From Nageia nagi (Eukaryota; Pinophyta): a stretch of 64,000 bases of DNA. How positions within the stretch are numbered: position 1 is the first letter of the stretch; each line of letters opens with the position of its first letter. The notes beneath the pieces are model-generated. The model was not told the origin of the DNA, made no database searches, and saw only the letters and a list, made by a program, of their open reading frames with translations. Made by a program: the position numbers and the translations under genes. The stretch is from positions 69,502,001 through 69,566,000 of the forward strand of contig JBITNC010000001.1 in assembly GCA_050084985.1 (NCBI GenBank), in the 5' to 3' direction. Below, piece after piece: positions 37,001 through 49,000 of this stretch.

Positions 37001-40000
37001 TGGTCGACCCTATTGTTTTCCCTAGTTCCTCTAAATTGCCTAACCTCGACTAGTTTTCCATTTGGGTTTCCATTCGTCAAACCCTAGTCAGAAATTCCTA
37101 CTTGCATTTGACTTTGCATTCTCAAATTGTTGATTTCCTTTGTCTCCTTATTTGAATCCCCTCTATAGGCAAGTTTCCTTGAACCATCTTTAACCCACTT
37201 TGTATTCTCCTTTATCAACCTAGTTAGTTGTCGCATTGTTCTCCATCCTTTTGCTCAAGTTATCTCAATCCTAGCTCTCCTCACCCCAATAGCCTACTTC
37301 TTTGGGCCAAAGAATTTCAACAAGGAACCTTCACCATCACCATCACCCAATCTAGCTCATGATCGCCAAAAGTTACCCTATCACTGCTTGATGCCTCATT
37401 GACAGATTCCCCAACTACTGGCTCTAGCACTTTGTCAATGGAAAATATAACAAGTGGCAGCTCATCCTCAATAGCCCACAAAATTATTGTGTTGTCCCTA
37501 TTGATATAGAATCAAACATTCTCCCCATTCCTTTTAACTTGAAGAATATAATGTTTGGCCCTGTTGTTCCCAACATGGTAATCTTGCCCTTTGTAGCATT
37601 CAAAGTTCCAAGCGTGTTGTAAACGAGGCAAACGTGGAATTCCATTACGGAAGTGGCAACATCTTAAACTTCTTCAGCATATGTGCATGAGCTCCAGCAA
37701 ATTCCACAACATGATAGTGTTGAAGGGGAAGAGTTGGGTTCTTGCCCCTTACACATGGGTGAGGAACTCAAAGATCCATTGCCTTGTGCAATGTGTGGCC
37801 ATTCCACCAACCTATATATGATCCACCAACCCCTCCTCTCTACCTCTCAACAACGATGTGCACGTCAAAATGGTCACTAACAATGCAATCATTATCACGG
37901 GTGCGATACGGGTCATATTTTTTAAAGATTTTAATTTGAATATTTAAAAAAAAAAAAGTCAAAGTCCTTTGATTTACAAAAAAAAATGTGTTTTTTAAAA
38001 GTGGACTCACTTTTTATTAAAAGATAAATGTTTGTAAAGTCACGTTTAATTGGAACAAGTCACACATTTGATTTAAAGATTTTTTTAATTTATAGTCTTT
38101 CATTTATTGAGAAGATTATCTAATTTGGAAAGTCATTAAAATCTAATGGACCCCATACACCTTGTGTTAGTAGACGCCACACCCCCTTGTATTGTTGAAA
38201 ATCAGGTATTAAATGGCTGATCCAGGCATTTTGTTGAACCTTTCTTAAGAATTCCAACACTTCAAGAATCATAAATTTGATAAACCTACCTTGGGCACTA
38301 AAACAATTGTGGAGAAGATTCGATCATCCCTTTATGAATTTCTTAATAATAAGAAAAGGCCAAACCGTGAGAGATTGGGTAAGAGAAGAGGTGGAATATC
38401 AAAGTTTGATCACAAGTTTCACTCATAGTAGGAAAATTAATACCCTTGCATCCAATGAATTGGAGGGAAGTTTCTTGCAACATGAACAACTCCTCTTGAA
38501 CAATGAAAAAGATGACTCTTTCGAAGCTATTGCAACAAAGTTAAAGCAAAAGAAGCCTTTTGTGAAAAAGGTTGAGGAGCCTCACAATCAAAGATAGCCT
38601 CAAAAGCAAAAGAAGGTTGTCACTTGTTTTTACTATAGCAAGCCAGGCCACATGTCAAAGGATTACAAAAAGAGGCAAGTTGATCATCAGAAAAAGCAAG
38701 GTGGCCAACAATCATTATGCATCCAAAAAGGCTGTCACATATTCGTTGTTGCTTACCAATCAAAACATGATCATGATGACCAAGTTTGGTACATCAACTC
38801 TAGTGCTACAAGGCAACTAATGAGAAAAGAAGACTAGTTTCATGACATCTAAGCAATGAAAAGGAGTAAATGTCACTTTTGGCTACAACTCAACATTGCA
38901 AGTGAAAGGAGTTGGCAAAACTTCCATCAAAATGCCTAATGGCAAGGAGACTTATATCAATGGTGTTATACATTTACCTATCATGAAAATTTTGATTTCA
39001 GTTAACCAAATACATCAACAGATCTTGAGAGTTATGTTTACAAAAGACAAATGTATGATACAAAATAGTCAAAACAATGTAATTGGTGTAGAGAAAAAGG
39101 AATTTGGCTTGTATAAATGTGTCACCGATAGTGATGAAGCTTTGATTTCTGAAGAATTATCACCAGACTAGTTATGGCATGAACACCTAGGTCATTTGAA
39201 CTATACCAATCTTAAAGATGTGAATAGGTTGAATATGGTGCATGGCTTGCTAAAGATTTCAACAGACAAATGCTTGTGTGTAACTTGCATAGTGGGAAAG
39301 CAACACATAGAGAAATTTAAGAAGACAAAGCTTGGAGAGCCAAATCAAAGTTACAGTTGGTACATTTTAACTTGTGTGGCCCAATAAAGACTGCACTGCA
39401 TATCTTGGTGGTGCAAAGTATTTCAGCACATTCATTAATGATTTCTCAAGGCGTACTTGAGTTTATTTTCTCAAGTACAAGTCTCAAGCTTTTGATGCAT
39501 TTAAAGAATTCAAAGCAAAAGTTGAAAATCAAAGCAACAAGAAGATCAAAGTTCTCAAGATTTCACTGCATTTTGCAAACATCATGGAATTAAGACGCAA
39601 CTTTTAGCACCTTAAACACCTTGGTTGAGAAGGGCGAATTCATGATGAAGATGAATGAGCTTACAAACACATTTTGGGCAAAAGAAGTGAAGACAGCTTG
39701 TTACATGATTACTAGAAGTGCCACAAAAGTTGTTCCAAACAAGACACCAAAAAAAGTTTTAACAAGTAAAAATCCAATTGACTCATTTAAGAATATTTGG
39801 TTGTAATGTCTACATGCATGTTCCCAAAGAAAGGCAAAAACTAGATGATAAGAGTATATTTATTGGTTAAAATGATGCAAGAAAAACATACCAGGTATAT
39901 CAAAACCAAGAAAGTTCATGTACGAGGCATGTAATCTTTGACTTGGAACTTCTTCAACATAAAGTAGCTGGAGAACAACCAAAATCTTGCACACCCACTC

Positions 40001-43000
40001 CAAGTGGTTTAGAAAGGATCTTGATAGGCGATAGTAAAGCTCAAGAAGTTTACAATGAATACTCTTCAACTTCAAAATAGCTACCCAAATGGTATCATAA
40101 AACTGTAATTGAAGCACAATTGCCAGATGTAGAGGGCAACAGAAAGTCCAAGATGAGATTAGAATCTGCAAATTTTGCACTTATGTCACAAGTATTGAAT
40201 GTCTATGAGTCGTCCACATATGAATAAGCATGCCAAAATCAAAAATGAAGAGTTGCAAGGAATGTTGAAATGGCAGCCATCAAGAAAAAACATGACATGA
40301 GATCTTGTTAAACTACCTCCTGGAAAACTCCACTTGTCAAGGGTGTTGTGGAACCTCGGGTTGGACTTAAAAGGAGTCCCAAGTTCAAATCCTACCCCCT
40401 ACAAATTGAGATATGCACCAAATGTTACATACGCATGATAGTTCCAATTGTTAAAAGCTTTCAAACCCTTTCAAAAACATTTACACTACCAAATGAGTCT
40501 ACAAGACCAAATTCAAATTAGATGGCAATTTTGACAAATATAAGGTAAGACTGGTTGTCAAAGGTTTCAGTCAAATTCATTGCATAGACTATGACAGCAG
40601 CAACCAAGATGATCACCATCAAAGTCATTCTCACGTTAGTAGCTCAGTACAAGTGGAAGTGCATGGACCAGCCACCAGGTTATATAGAAGAAGGCAAAGA
40701 GCAACTTGTATGTCACCTCAAGAAGTCACTTTATGGCTTGAAACAAGCCCCTAGAGCTTTATATGTCAAGATTGACAAGTACTACTCCAAACCAGATACC
40801 ATAAGTCTTTTGTTGATTTGAATCTCAATTTGAAGATTCGAAGTGGTATTATCACCTCTCTTGTAATTGTTTACGTGGATGATTTGATAATTGTAGATGA
40901 TGATGAAGTGGAGATTAATAGTCTAAAATAAGATATAAAGAAGTGCTTTGAAATGACAAATTTAGGCCCACTCTACTATTTTCTTGGAGTAGAGGTTTGG
41001 CAAAAGCTTGGACAAATTTTCATTTCTCAAGCTTAACTATGTCAAGGAAATCTTGCAAAAGTTCAAAATACAAGATTGCAAATCAGCTCCAACTCTCATG
41101 GAAAGTAGTACAAAATTGGTTGTTGATGAGGAAGGAAAGCCAATAGATAGCACCTTGTTTAGACAACTAATTAGTAGTCTAATCTACTTGACTACAAATA
41201 GGCTAGATATCTTTTATCCTATAAGTATTTTATCTAGGTTCATGAATCATCCTAAATAGAGTCAGTGGAAAGTAGGAAAGAGAGTGCTAAGGTACTTGCA
41301 AGGTGTTGTGCCTTACACAACTCACCCCAAAATCTCGCGATTTTGGGGACCCACCGCAACTCATATCTGTAAAACACCATGTTTTGTCTTGTGTCGTCTT
41401 GACTCTATCCAACTAGGAATCACGTTTATCATCTTGTCACCAAAGTATGCTAAATCGCCCAATCTTAGTCATGTTAGAATGAAAGCCAAAATCCTCCAAA
41501 AAATGGCTAAGTCTGGAAATTCAAGTCGAGTCTAGGTGAACTAGGGAAACCCATGTCAAGTCGAAAATAAGTCAAGTGAGTCTAGGCCACTCCTAGGCCA
41601 AGCACATGCCTCAAAAAGACAAAATCTTGTCTTTCTGGGACGTGCACTCGGACCAAGGAGTCATTCAAGTCAAAATCTGAATCTGGAAAGACAAATTGGG
41701 CCACTTCCAAGCCCAACGAATGCTTCAAAAAGACAAAATGTTGTCTTTCAGAATAGAAGATGGAGAAGGCAAGCTGGAAACATTTCAAGTCTGGCGCATG
41801 CCCCAAAAAAACAATCTTGTCTTTTGGAAGCATGTGCTCAAGCTAGAAGGCCATATAGGTCAAGTTCGAAGATGAGAAAGTAGAGTCCAAGTACCCAGGA
41901 GGCAAGCGCATGCCTCAAAAAGAAAAAATCTTGTCTTTTGGGGGCATGCAATCATGACAAAGAGGCATCTAGTCTAATCTCATGACGAAATTTGGCTAAG
42001 GCACAAACTCCTCAAACCAGCATCCAGCTCAAGCATAATCAGGAGAGTTAGGAGCACCATTTCAAAAGACAAAATCTTGTCTTTCATGCTCCTAGCCCTA
42101 AGAGTTAGAAGCACCTTTTCAAAAGACAAAATCTTGTCTTTCTATAGCATGCTCCTAACCCAAGAATACACCAATTCTAAGAAAATGCGAAATTTTGGCT
42201 AAGTCCCACTTGCTAAGGCCTCAGAACAGGATGAGCTGGGCAAGAGCAACATAGCACATGCCTCAAAAAGACAAAATTTTGTCTTTCTGGAACATGCGCT
42301 CAAGTTGGCACAATTGGAGAGTTAGAAGCACCATTTCAAAAGACAAAATCTTGTCTTTTTATAGCATGATCCTAAGGCAAGGAGATGCCTAGTTTGATCC
42401 GATGGTGAATATTCACTAAGGCATGAAACTTTGAAGCTAGTATCCGACTCAGGCATGAGTGGAAGGTTGGGCGCACCGCTTCAAAAGACAAACTCTTGAC
42501 TTTTTGAAATGTGCGCTCCAATTGGCTCAATTGGTAGGTTAAGCACACTATTTCAAAAGACAAAATCTTGTCTTTTTGAAATGATCGTTTAGCCTAGGAG
42601 GAGTCTTAGATGCGTCTAATGATGAAATTTGATAAGTTTGGAACCTTAAAAAGACAAACTCAGGTGATGCATGGTCAAAACGGACGAGTTAAAGAGCCAA
42701 GAAGATAAGTGTACGAAGGGCATGAGGCTCCAAGCTTGGAATATGTTTCAAAATGACAAAATCTTGACTTTTTGTAGCATGCTCCTAGCCAAGGAGGAGC
42801 TTGGGTTGAAGAGAAAAGTGAAATCTAGAGGAGCCTGAGCTTAGGAGAAGGTGAAGTCATGATGATCTTGACTAAAAGAGGCATGCGCCCAAGATGGCCA
42901 AATTTCAAAGACAAGGTCCCAAGTTGTCCCAGTGATACATACAAACTACTAGATTGCCCTCGCAGGTGCCAAAGGTGAATAGGTTAAGTCCAGTGTTGCA

Positions 43001-46000
43001 AATCCAAGGAAGATGCACAAGCCTAAGAGTACCAGAAGAGCATAGCAACATGTTACAGTTGCAACAATTTTATTTTATATATTGCAATTTTATTTTAAAT
43101 TTGGATTCAAAGACATTAAATTTTGTATAGGCTTGTGACGATGAGGATTTGCTCCCACAAGTGCTGGAATGAATCTTGTAATGCCATGTGGAACTTTATT
43201 ATTGGACCACATTTGTTTTTATTGGAACACATAATTAAAGTTAGGGTAACTCTCTTGGTTGCTTGAAAATCTATTTATACCCCTTGGATGCTCATTTGTA
43301 AAAAGGGGGGTTGACAATTTGAACAATTGAAAGAGCTTTTGTTTGCAAGGCCAAAAATTCTCTAAGTTGTTAAATGTGGTGTATGTTAGTGCAATTGTGA
43401 TCAAATGCTTCTCATGTTGGAATGGTAAATGGGAATGAATGATTGGTAATGTTATCTAGTTCATTCTATCATTGCTTTGCGTTGGTTCAATCGCTTGGTG
43501 CATCTTGTAAATTTCCTTAAAGTGGACTAGAGAGTGTCTGATTATCTTGTGAGGTGATTGATTAACATCCTGTTGATGATACTTTACCATTTGCTATTTG
43601 GTTTGGATACCCCGGAATGTCTCATTGATGCCACTCACCGTAGGAACTTCACATGGATCTTTTAGTCCTACCTCCATCCCATCACACTTCATCCTTGCCA
43701 TAGCTTCACGCTCCTTCCACCAGACCACATGTTGTTGGCTAGTGGGATAGATAGAGGGTGCTTGGAACCTACATCGAGACCCAACGAGTCAACTTCCAAG
43801 GATATTATCTCAAGTCTGTGAGTTTGCATGCCCATAGTTACATCTTTTTGCCCACAATCTTTCCACTAGTTTTTCTTTATTTTATTAAATACTTTTTTTC
43901 GCGATTTTCGCACCTGTTTTTCCCTTTTAGTATATTCCCAAAACAATCTTGTCTAGCCATAGAGATAATCCGAGTCCTTGAGCTACACATGATATTCATG
44001 TTGTTGGCAGCTTCAAACATCTCAACCAGTCCCTGAGTTATCTTTGTCAAGTCATAAAGCTAACCTTTGGGGTGACTAGTCCCCATAGCGGGAAGGACTA
44101 ACGTCCCTTCACTTGAGGTGTTGAAGTTTTTCTCACTACTTTAAGGTAAGAAAGAAAACCCACCCAACACAAGGCACTCTACAATTTAGCTTGAAGTTTG
44201 TGGACAATGCAAACTTCAAACTTTAAGGATACTGTACCTCTGATTGGGCAGTCTGTTCAGATGACAAAAAATCTACATTAGGATACTTCTTCCATCTTGG
44301 TTCAACATCAATCTCATGGAGCAGTAAGAAACAGCCAACATTTGCACTCTCATCCTCAAAAGCAGAGTACAAAGCACTTGTAGAGGCAACCAAGGAAGCC
44401 ATTTGGTTTCGAATATTCATGTTTGATCTTGTTCTTCAACAAGTAGCACCAAACAAGATCTACTGTGACAACCAAAGTGCCTTAAAGATTGCAAAGAATC
44501 TAATGTTCCATGTTCACGACAAACACAGTGAGGTGCACCATCATTACATTAGAGAGCAAATTCAAAATGGACAAGTGGAGCTAATCTATAAGCCAAGAAA
44601 TGAGCAAATGGCTGATATGTTAACAAAGGCCCTCAACATTCAGAAATTTCAATACTTCATAAATAAACTTGGGTTAGAAATAAATTAGGTAAATCTTAAA
44701 GGGGGATGTTAGAATATTATAATACAATATTTACTTCATTGTAACTTTGTATTTTACTATAACTGCTCATTCATCACATGTCCACTATTCTGTTTCCATA
44801 AGCACTGATCCAAGATAAGCTACTATTAAGTGCACCCAACCAAGATGGATTAGGTGTTAATCAGGCCTTGTTAGGTGGTTGTAATTAGGCTTGCATAAGG
44901 CTATATATACAATATTTGTCTTCAAACATTTGCAATCCAATGTAAGCAATTCACACCTATTTGTGTGCAGACCAATTCTCTTTAATTCATTGTTTTTTAG
45001 GGTGCTATTGGATTCTGTCAATTGTTGTTCTCTGCCTCACCACAATAGTAGATGATGACATTCCCATCGGATTGAGCTTATAACAGACATGCTTGTCCAT
45101 CACTGCAAAATATTCCTCTACCCTCTTTTTGTCATTTTACTCTAGATTGTATATTTATAATGCACTTACATCAATCCCTAGGGTCTTTAAACCTACCACT
45201 TTCTCTTTTCCATAGGATTGTACTGTTGAGTCCCAGTGACATTTTGTTATCACCCATGGATATTAATATATTTTATGTTCATATTTCTATTTCTATTTAT
45301 GCTCTCATCAAACCAAGACTTCAAACTTGGATGTAAAGAGTGGTTTGAACGAGAACTATCAATCTCCCCCCATCCTCTCCCCCCAAGGATGGTCCAGCCA
45401 ACACTCCCAATCTAAGGCTTTCTCCCACAACTATTCTTAGTTGCTACACAATATCTATCACAATGGTTGATGATTCAGCTATTGGTTCTTCAGATTCAAT
45501 TTTCCCTCCAAGCTTCTAACAACACTTGGTTATTGTGGTGCTCCTCCCTCCTCTTCAGAGTCTCTTGTTTCTTTTCTATTCACTTCTCTAGGAAGGATCC
45601 TCCCCTCTAACCCATGTAACTTTTAGGGTGAAGGTTCAACGTTTTCCCCCTTACCTCCTACCCTTATATTTTGTTTTTAGTTACCTTTCTTTCTCTAGGT
45701 CATATCTACTTCTTTGGTCGTACTTTTAAGTCTCTTTTACCTTTTTGCTCACTCGCAATTGCAAAAATTAATATAACTCATTTTGTTTCTTCGTTGACAT
45801 CACTTGGGAGGAAGTAGCAAGTTGTTGAAGGAGAGGCAACATGAATAAGTGGCTAATGGAGATAGCACATGAGACTTGAGAATGGGAATGACTATCTAAA
45901 GAAATGGTTTTCTTAGGAAGGAGGGTGCACCACAAAGTTCCTACAAGGTTCATGAAGAGCATCAAGGAGCTCATTTTGCTTATGGGCAAAATAGTCCTAC

Positions 46001-49000
46001 ATATGTCGACAAAGGTGACAATACTTTATAGGAGAATAAGCAAATAGTCTAACACAAAATGGTGTATTCAACTCATGTATTTTCCATAATTACCATAACA
46101 ATTATTCATGGGACAAGTGTCCAAAGCATAGGTTGACTTATACTAGTGGAGGGTATGTTGAAATAAATAAGGGTGTCTCACGTAAAGTGAGATTAAAAAA
46201 TCATATCAACAACAATTATGGCGAGTAAAAGATATTGTACCCAAACATAAGTGTTAGGGAAAGCAGGTACAATAATTGTCAACATATAGTGCATCAAATT
46301 GAATGGTATAATGGTGGATAGAAGGTAAGCCTAGAAGAGAAGACACAATAATAGAGGGAAGATATCAATGAAAACTCTAAAGGCTACATGGCCAACAATG
46401 ATTCAAGAAACCATGGAAATCCATTGATAATCAATTAGTAATGCAAGAGATACCTTCTTTTCTTTAATAGGAGGAATGTTCTAGCCTTTAACCACCTATA
46501 CTGACCAACTATGTTCCTCAACTTCCTTTGAGTGATTGTTTGGAGGTAATTGTTTCACTCTTTAAATTCTCATCCTATACAAGAATCTCAACATATCTAT
46601 TCTATATTTCAAAATCCACTTCTTGGAAACAAATAACACAATAAAAACTGTGTTTTGGTTGTTCAAAACTAGCCATCTTATCTTCAAGTGCTTGAACTCG
46701 ACATTGAAAAGCCTACATAATGATGTATTTTCCTGCAATTGAAGTAATAGGCACTGCAATGAAACAGACTAACACAGAAATTATCAAAAGTAAAGAGAAA
46801 ATTGAAGCAATGGAATAGGGAAGTTTTCCAAAATATTTTAAGGTTGGGAAACAGTTTATAAGGAAGAAATGGGCAGAATTGAGAATGAGATTCTAAGAAA
46901 AAGAAGGAATAAGGAGATAGATGAAGAAGAAGAAAAGAATTACTTCAGAATGTTATAATATGATAGGCCTGGAAGAGACACATTGGAAACAAAAATCAAG
47001 AATAGCCTGGTTAAAAGGAGACAGGAACACAAAAAAAATTAAAATCTCCACTTTGAGCAGTTGATATAACAGAATTATTGAAATTAAGAAAAAAAGGATG
47101 GCAACTTTACTAGACGTATGGATGAGATTGAGAAATTAGGTGCTTCATTCTTCCAGAATCTTTTAACTCTGAATCAACTGAAGAGGGGAGTAACGAGAAA
47201 AATAGTAGAAAATATTTCAAAAGTCCTATCCAACGGGGACAATAGGGTTTTGATGCAACATGTTACAAAAGAGGAAATCAGGACAGCTCTCTTCAAAATG
47301 AACAAGGACAAATCTCCAGGTCCACATGGTTTTCAACCTAGCTTCTTTCAAAAATATTGGGAGATTGTCAGGGATGATGTGAATGAAACAGTAAGTGAAT
47401 TTTTCCATAAAAATAAGCTTCTGAAATCATGGAATACTACTTTTATTTCCCTCATCCCAAAAATGCAGGAAGCTAAGGAGTTTAAAGATTTTAGACCTAT
47501 AAGTCTATGCAATGTCATATTCAAAATAATAACAAAGATTATGACAGGAAGACTGAAGCAATGGATGATGAGACTAATCTCCAAAGAACAGGAAGGTTTT
47601 GTGCAAGGTAAACAAATCACAGATGGAATTATTCTAATTCATGAGACACTCCATACAATGAAAGCTAGAAGAGATAAGGCATGATACTAAAGCTAGATAT
47701 GCAAAAGGCATATGATAGGGTTAATTGAACCTTCCTAGATTTATATCTTGAACAGTTTGATTTTAAGAAGAGATGGAGGAGGTGGTTAATGGAACATATT
47801 TCTACCCCTAGATTCTCAGTATTAATCAATGGGGAAGCTACAGGTTTCTTTGAATCTAAAGAGGTCTGAGACAGGAAGACACTTAGTCCCCATTTTTGTT
47901 TATTATAATGGCTAAAGCTTTAAGAAGATCATTTAGAAAGGCAAAAGAGGAAAATAAAATTAAGGGAATTATTCCAAGCCCTTAATGTGAAACAATTACC
48001 CATCACCAGTTTGTAGATGATACGATCCTAGTTGGTAATGCAAATGTCAATGAAGCCAAAGACTTTAAGAAAATCCTAAAAAGATATGAATTAGCATTAA
48101 ATAAGAAGACTAACTTTCAAAAGTCAAAAAAAAAATTCTATATAATCCAAGGATCAAACAAGGGAATATAGCCAGCATCATGCAATGCCAAATTGATAAC
48201 TTTCCCACGAAATACTTGCGTATGCCATTATTTCATGGTAGGCTAAAGACTGAAGCATGGAATGAAATCCTTGACAAAGTTAACAAAAAACTTAATGGAT
48301 GGAAAGAAGGAATTTTATCTCCTGTTGGAAAGGTTCTCCTCATAAAGCACACATTACAGAGTATACCACTTCATAACTCCATGATTTTCAAGATGCCAGT
48401 TAGTATCAGTAGGACAATTGATAGACTGTGTGATAGATTTTAAAGGTTAAAGAAAAAGATGGGAAAAATATTACCCTAGTTGCATGGGCTAAAGTTGGAA
48501 CTGAAAAAGAGGGGTGGACTAGGTCTGAGAAATATGATAAACCTAAGTAAAGCCTTAAGAGCAAAAAAATATGGAAGCTGGAAAATGAAAAAGTATTTGA
48601 ATGGGGCAAGGTGTGTAGAGCTAAATAGTTACAAAATGCTCAAACTGTACTTAGAATTGAGAACCACCAAATAGGATCTTTGTTCTAGAATGGTCTCTTC
48701 GATATTAGAACATTTAAAATCAAAATTCCACAAGGTCCCGGGAACAGAGGAACGGGGAACGTGTTACCAGGAACAAGGAATGGGGCAGGTCATTTTTAGG
48801 GAACATCCCAAGGGAACAACAAGTATAATACTAATAAAAATTATTGAAATTTTCAGATTTTTAGTTTTTGTTTTGGAATGGATATATAAGTCATTTTTGG
48901 GTTTGTAAGAGACTCAGCACATTTTAGAGTGAGTTTCTTTTACAAGTGGTTGGCCATTGACAACCAGAGGGAACGGTTCTAGGTGTTCCCCATGGTGTTC

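Larger units (their letters stand above)
41304..44169 (+). mobile_element. solo LTR B of the palindrome-array LTR family
   Basis: It starts TGTTGTGCCTTACAC and ends CCACCCAACA. A perfect 5-bp direct repeat CAAGG lies at 41299-41303 and 44170-44174, and leaving out the insert restores the copia 2 reading across the junction, which proves the insertion. It is 2866 bp long and has no coding region. It matches A (inverted) and C nearly end to end. TATA-like CTATTTATACC at 43271-43281. Eleven palindromes lie at 41606-42790. Orientation is inferred from the TATA-like site and shared R-like CTCATTTGTA. Confidence 0.92.
36850..45044 (+). mobile_element. Ty1/copia element 2, decayed, split by solo LTR B
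   Basis: A truncated 5' LTR and tRNA-Met-type primer site are followed by gag with zinc knuckle, protease, integrase, RT and RNase H in copia order, then a polypurine tract (AAAGGGGGA, to 44706) and a 338-bp 3' LTR. Solo LTR B (41304-44169) sits between the RT and RNase H parts. Stops, frameshifts and an RT deletion make it non-functional. The element is in intron 2, antisense to the host gene. Confidence 0.85.

Noticed and set aside
41304-44169. Opposite orientation for the palindrome LTR family (TATAAATAG read on the other strand)
   Set aside because: The reverse strand also offers a TATA-like word, but the forward CTATTTATACC or TGTATATAGCC with CTCATTTGTA downstream is kept in all copies and resembles other plant LTRs. 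Orientation remains only moderately sure.
46562-46759. Minus-strand frame next to the LINE as a possible separate gene
   Set aside because: No family match. The LINE lies on the plus strand and the frame is probably non-coding.
47118-47684. 188-codon open frame as an active LINE ORF2
   Set aside because: The frame breaks at 47684 before motif A, and motif B and the endonuclease are damaged or missing.
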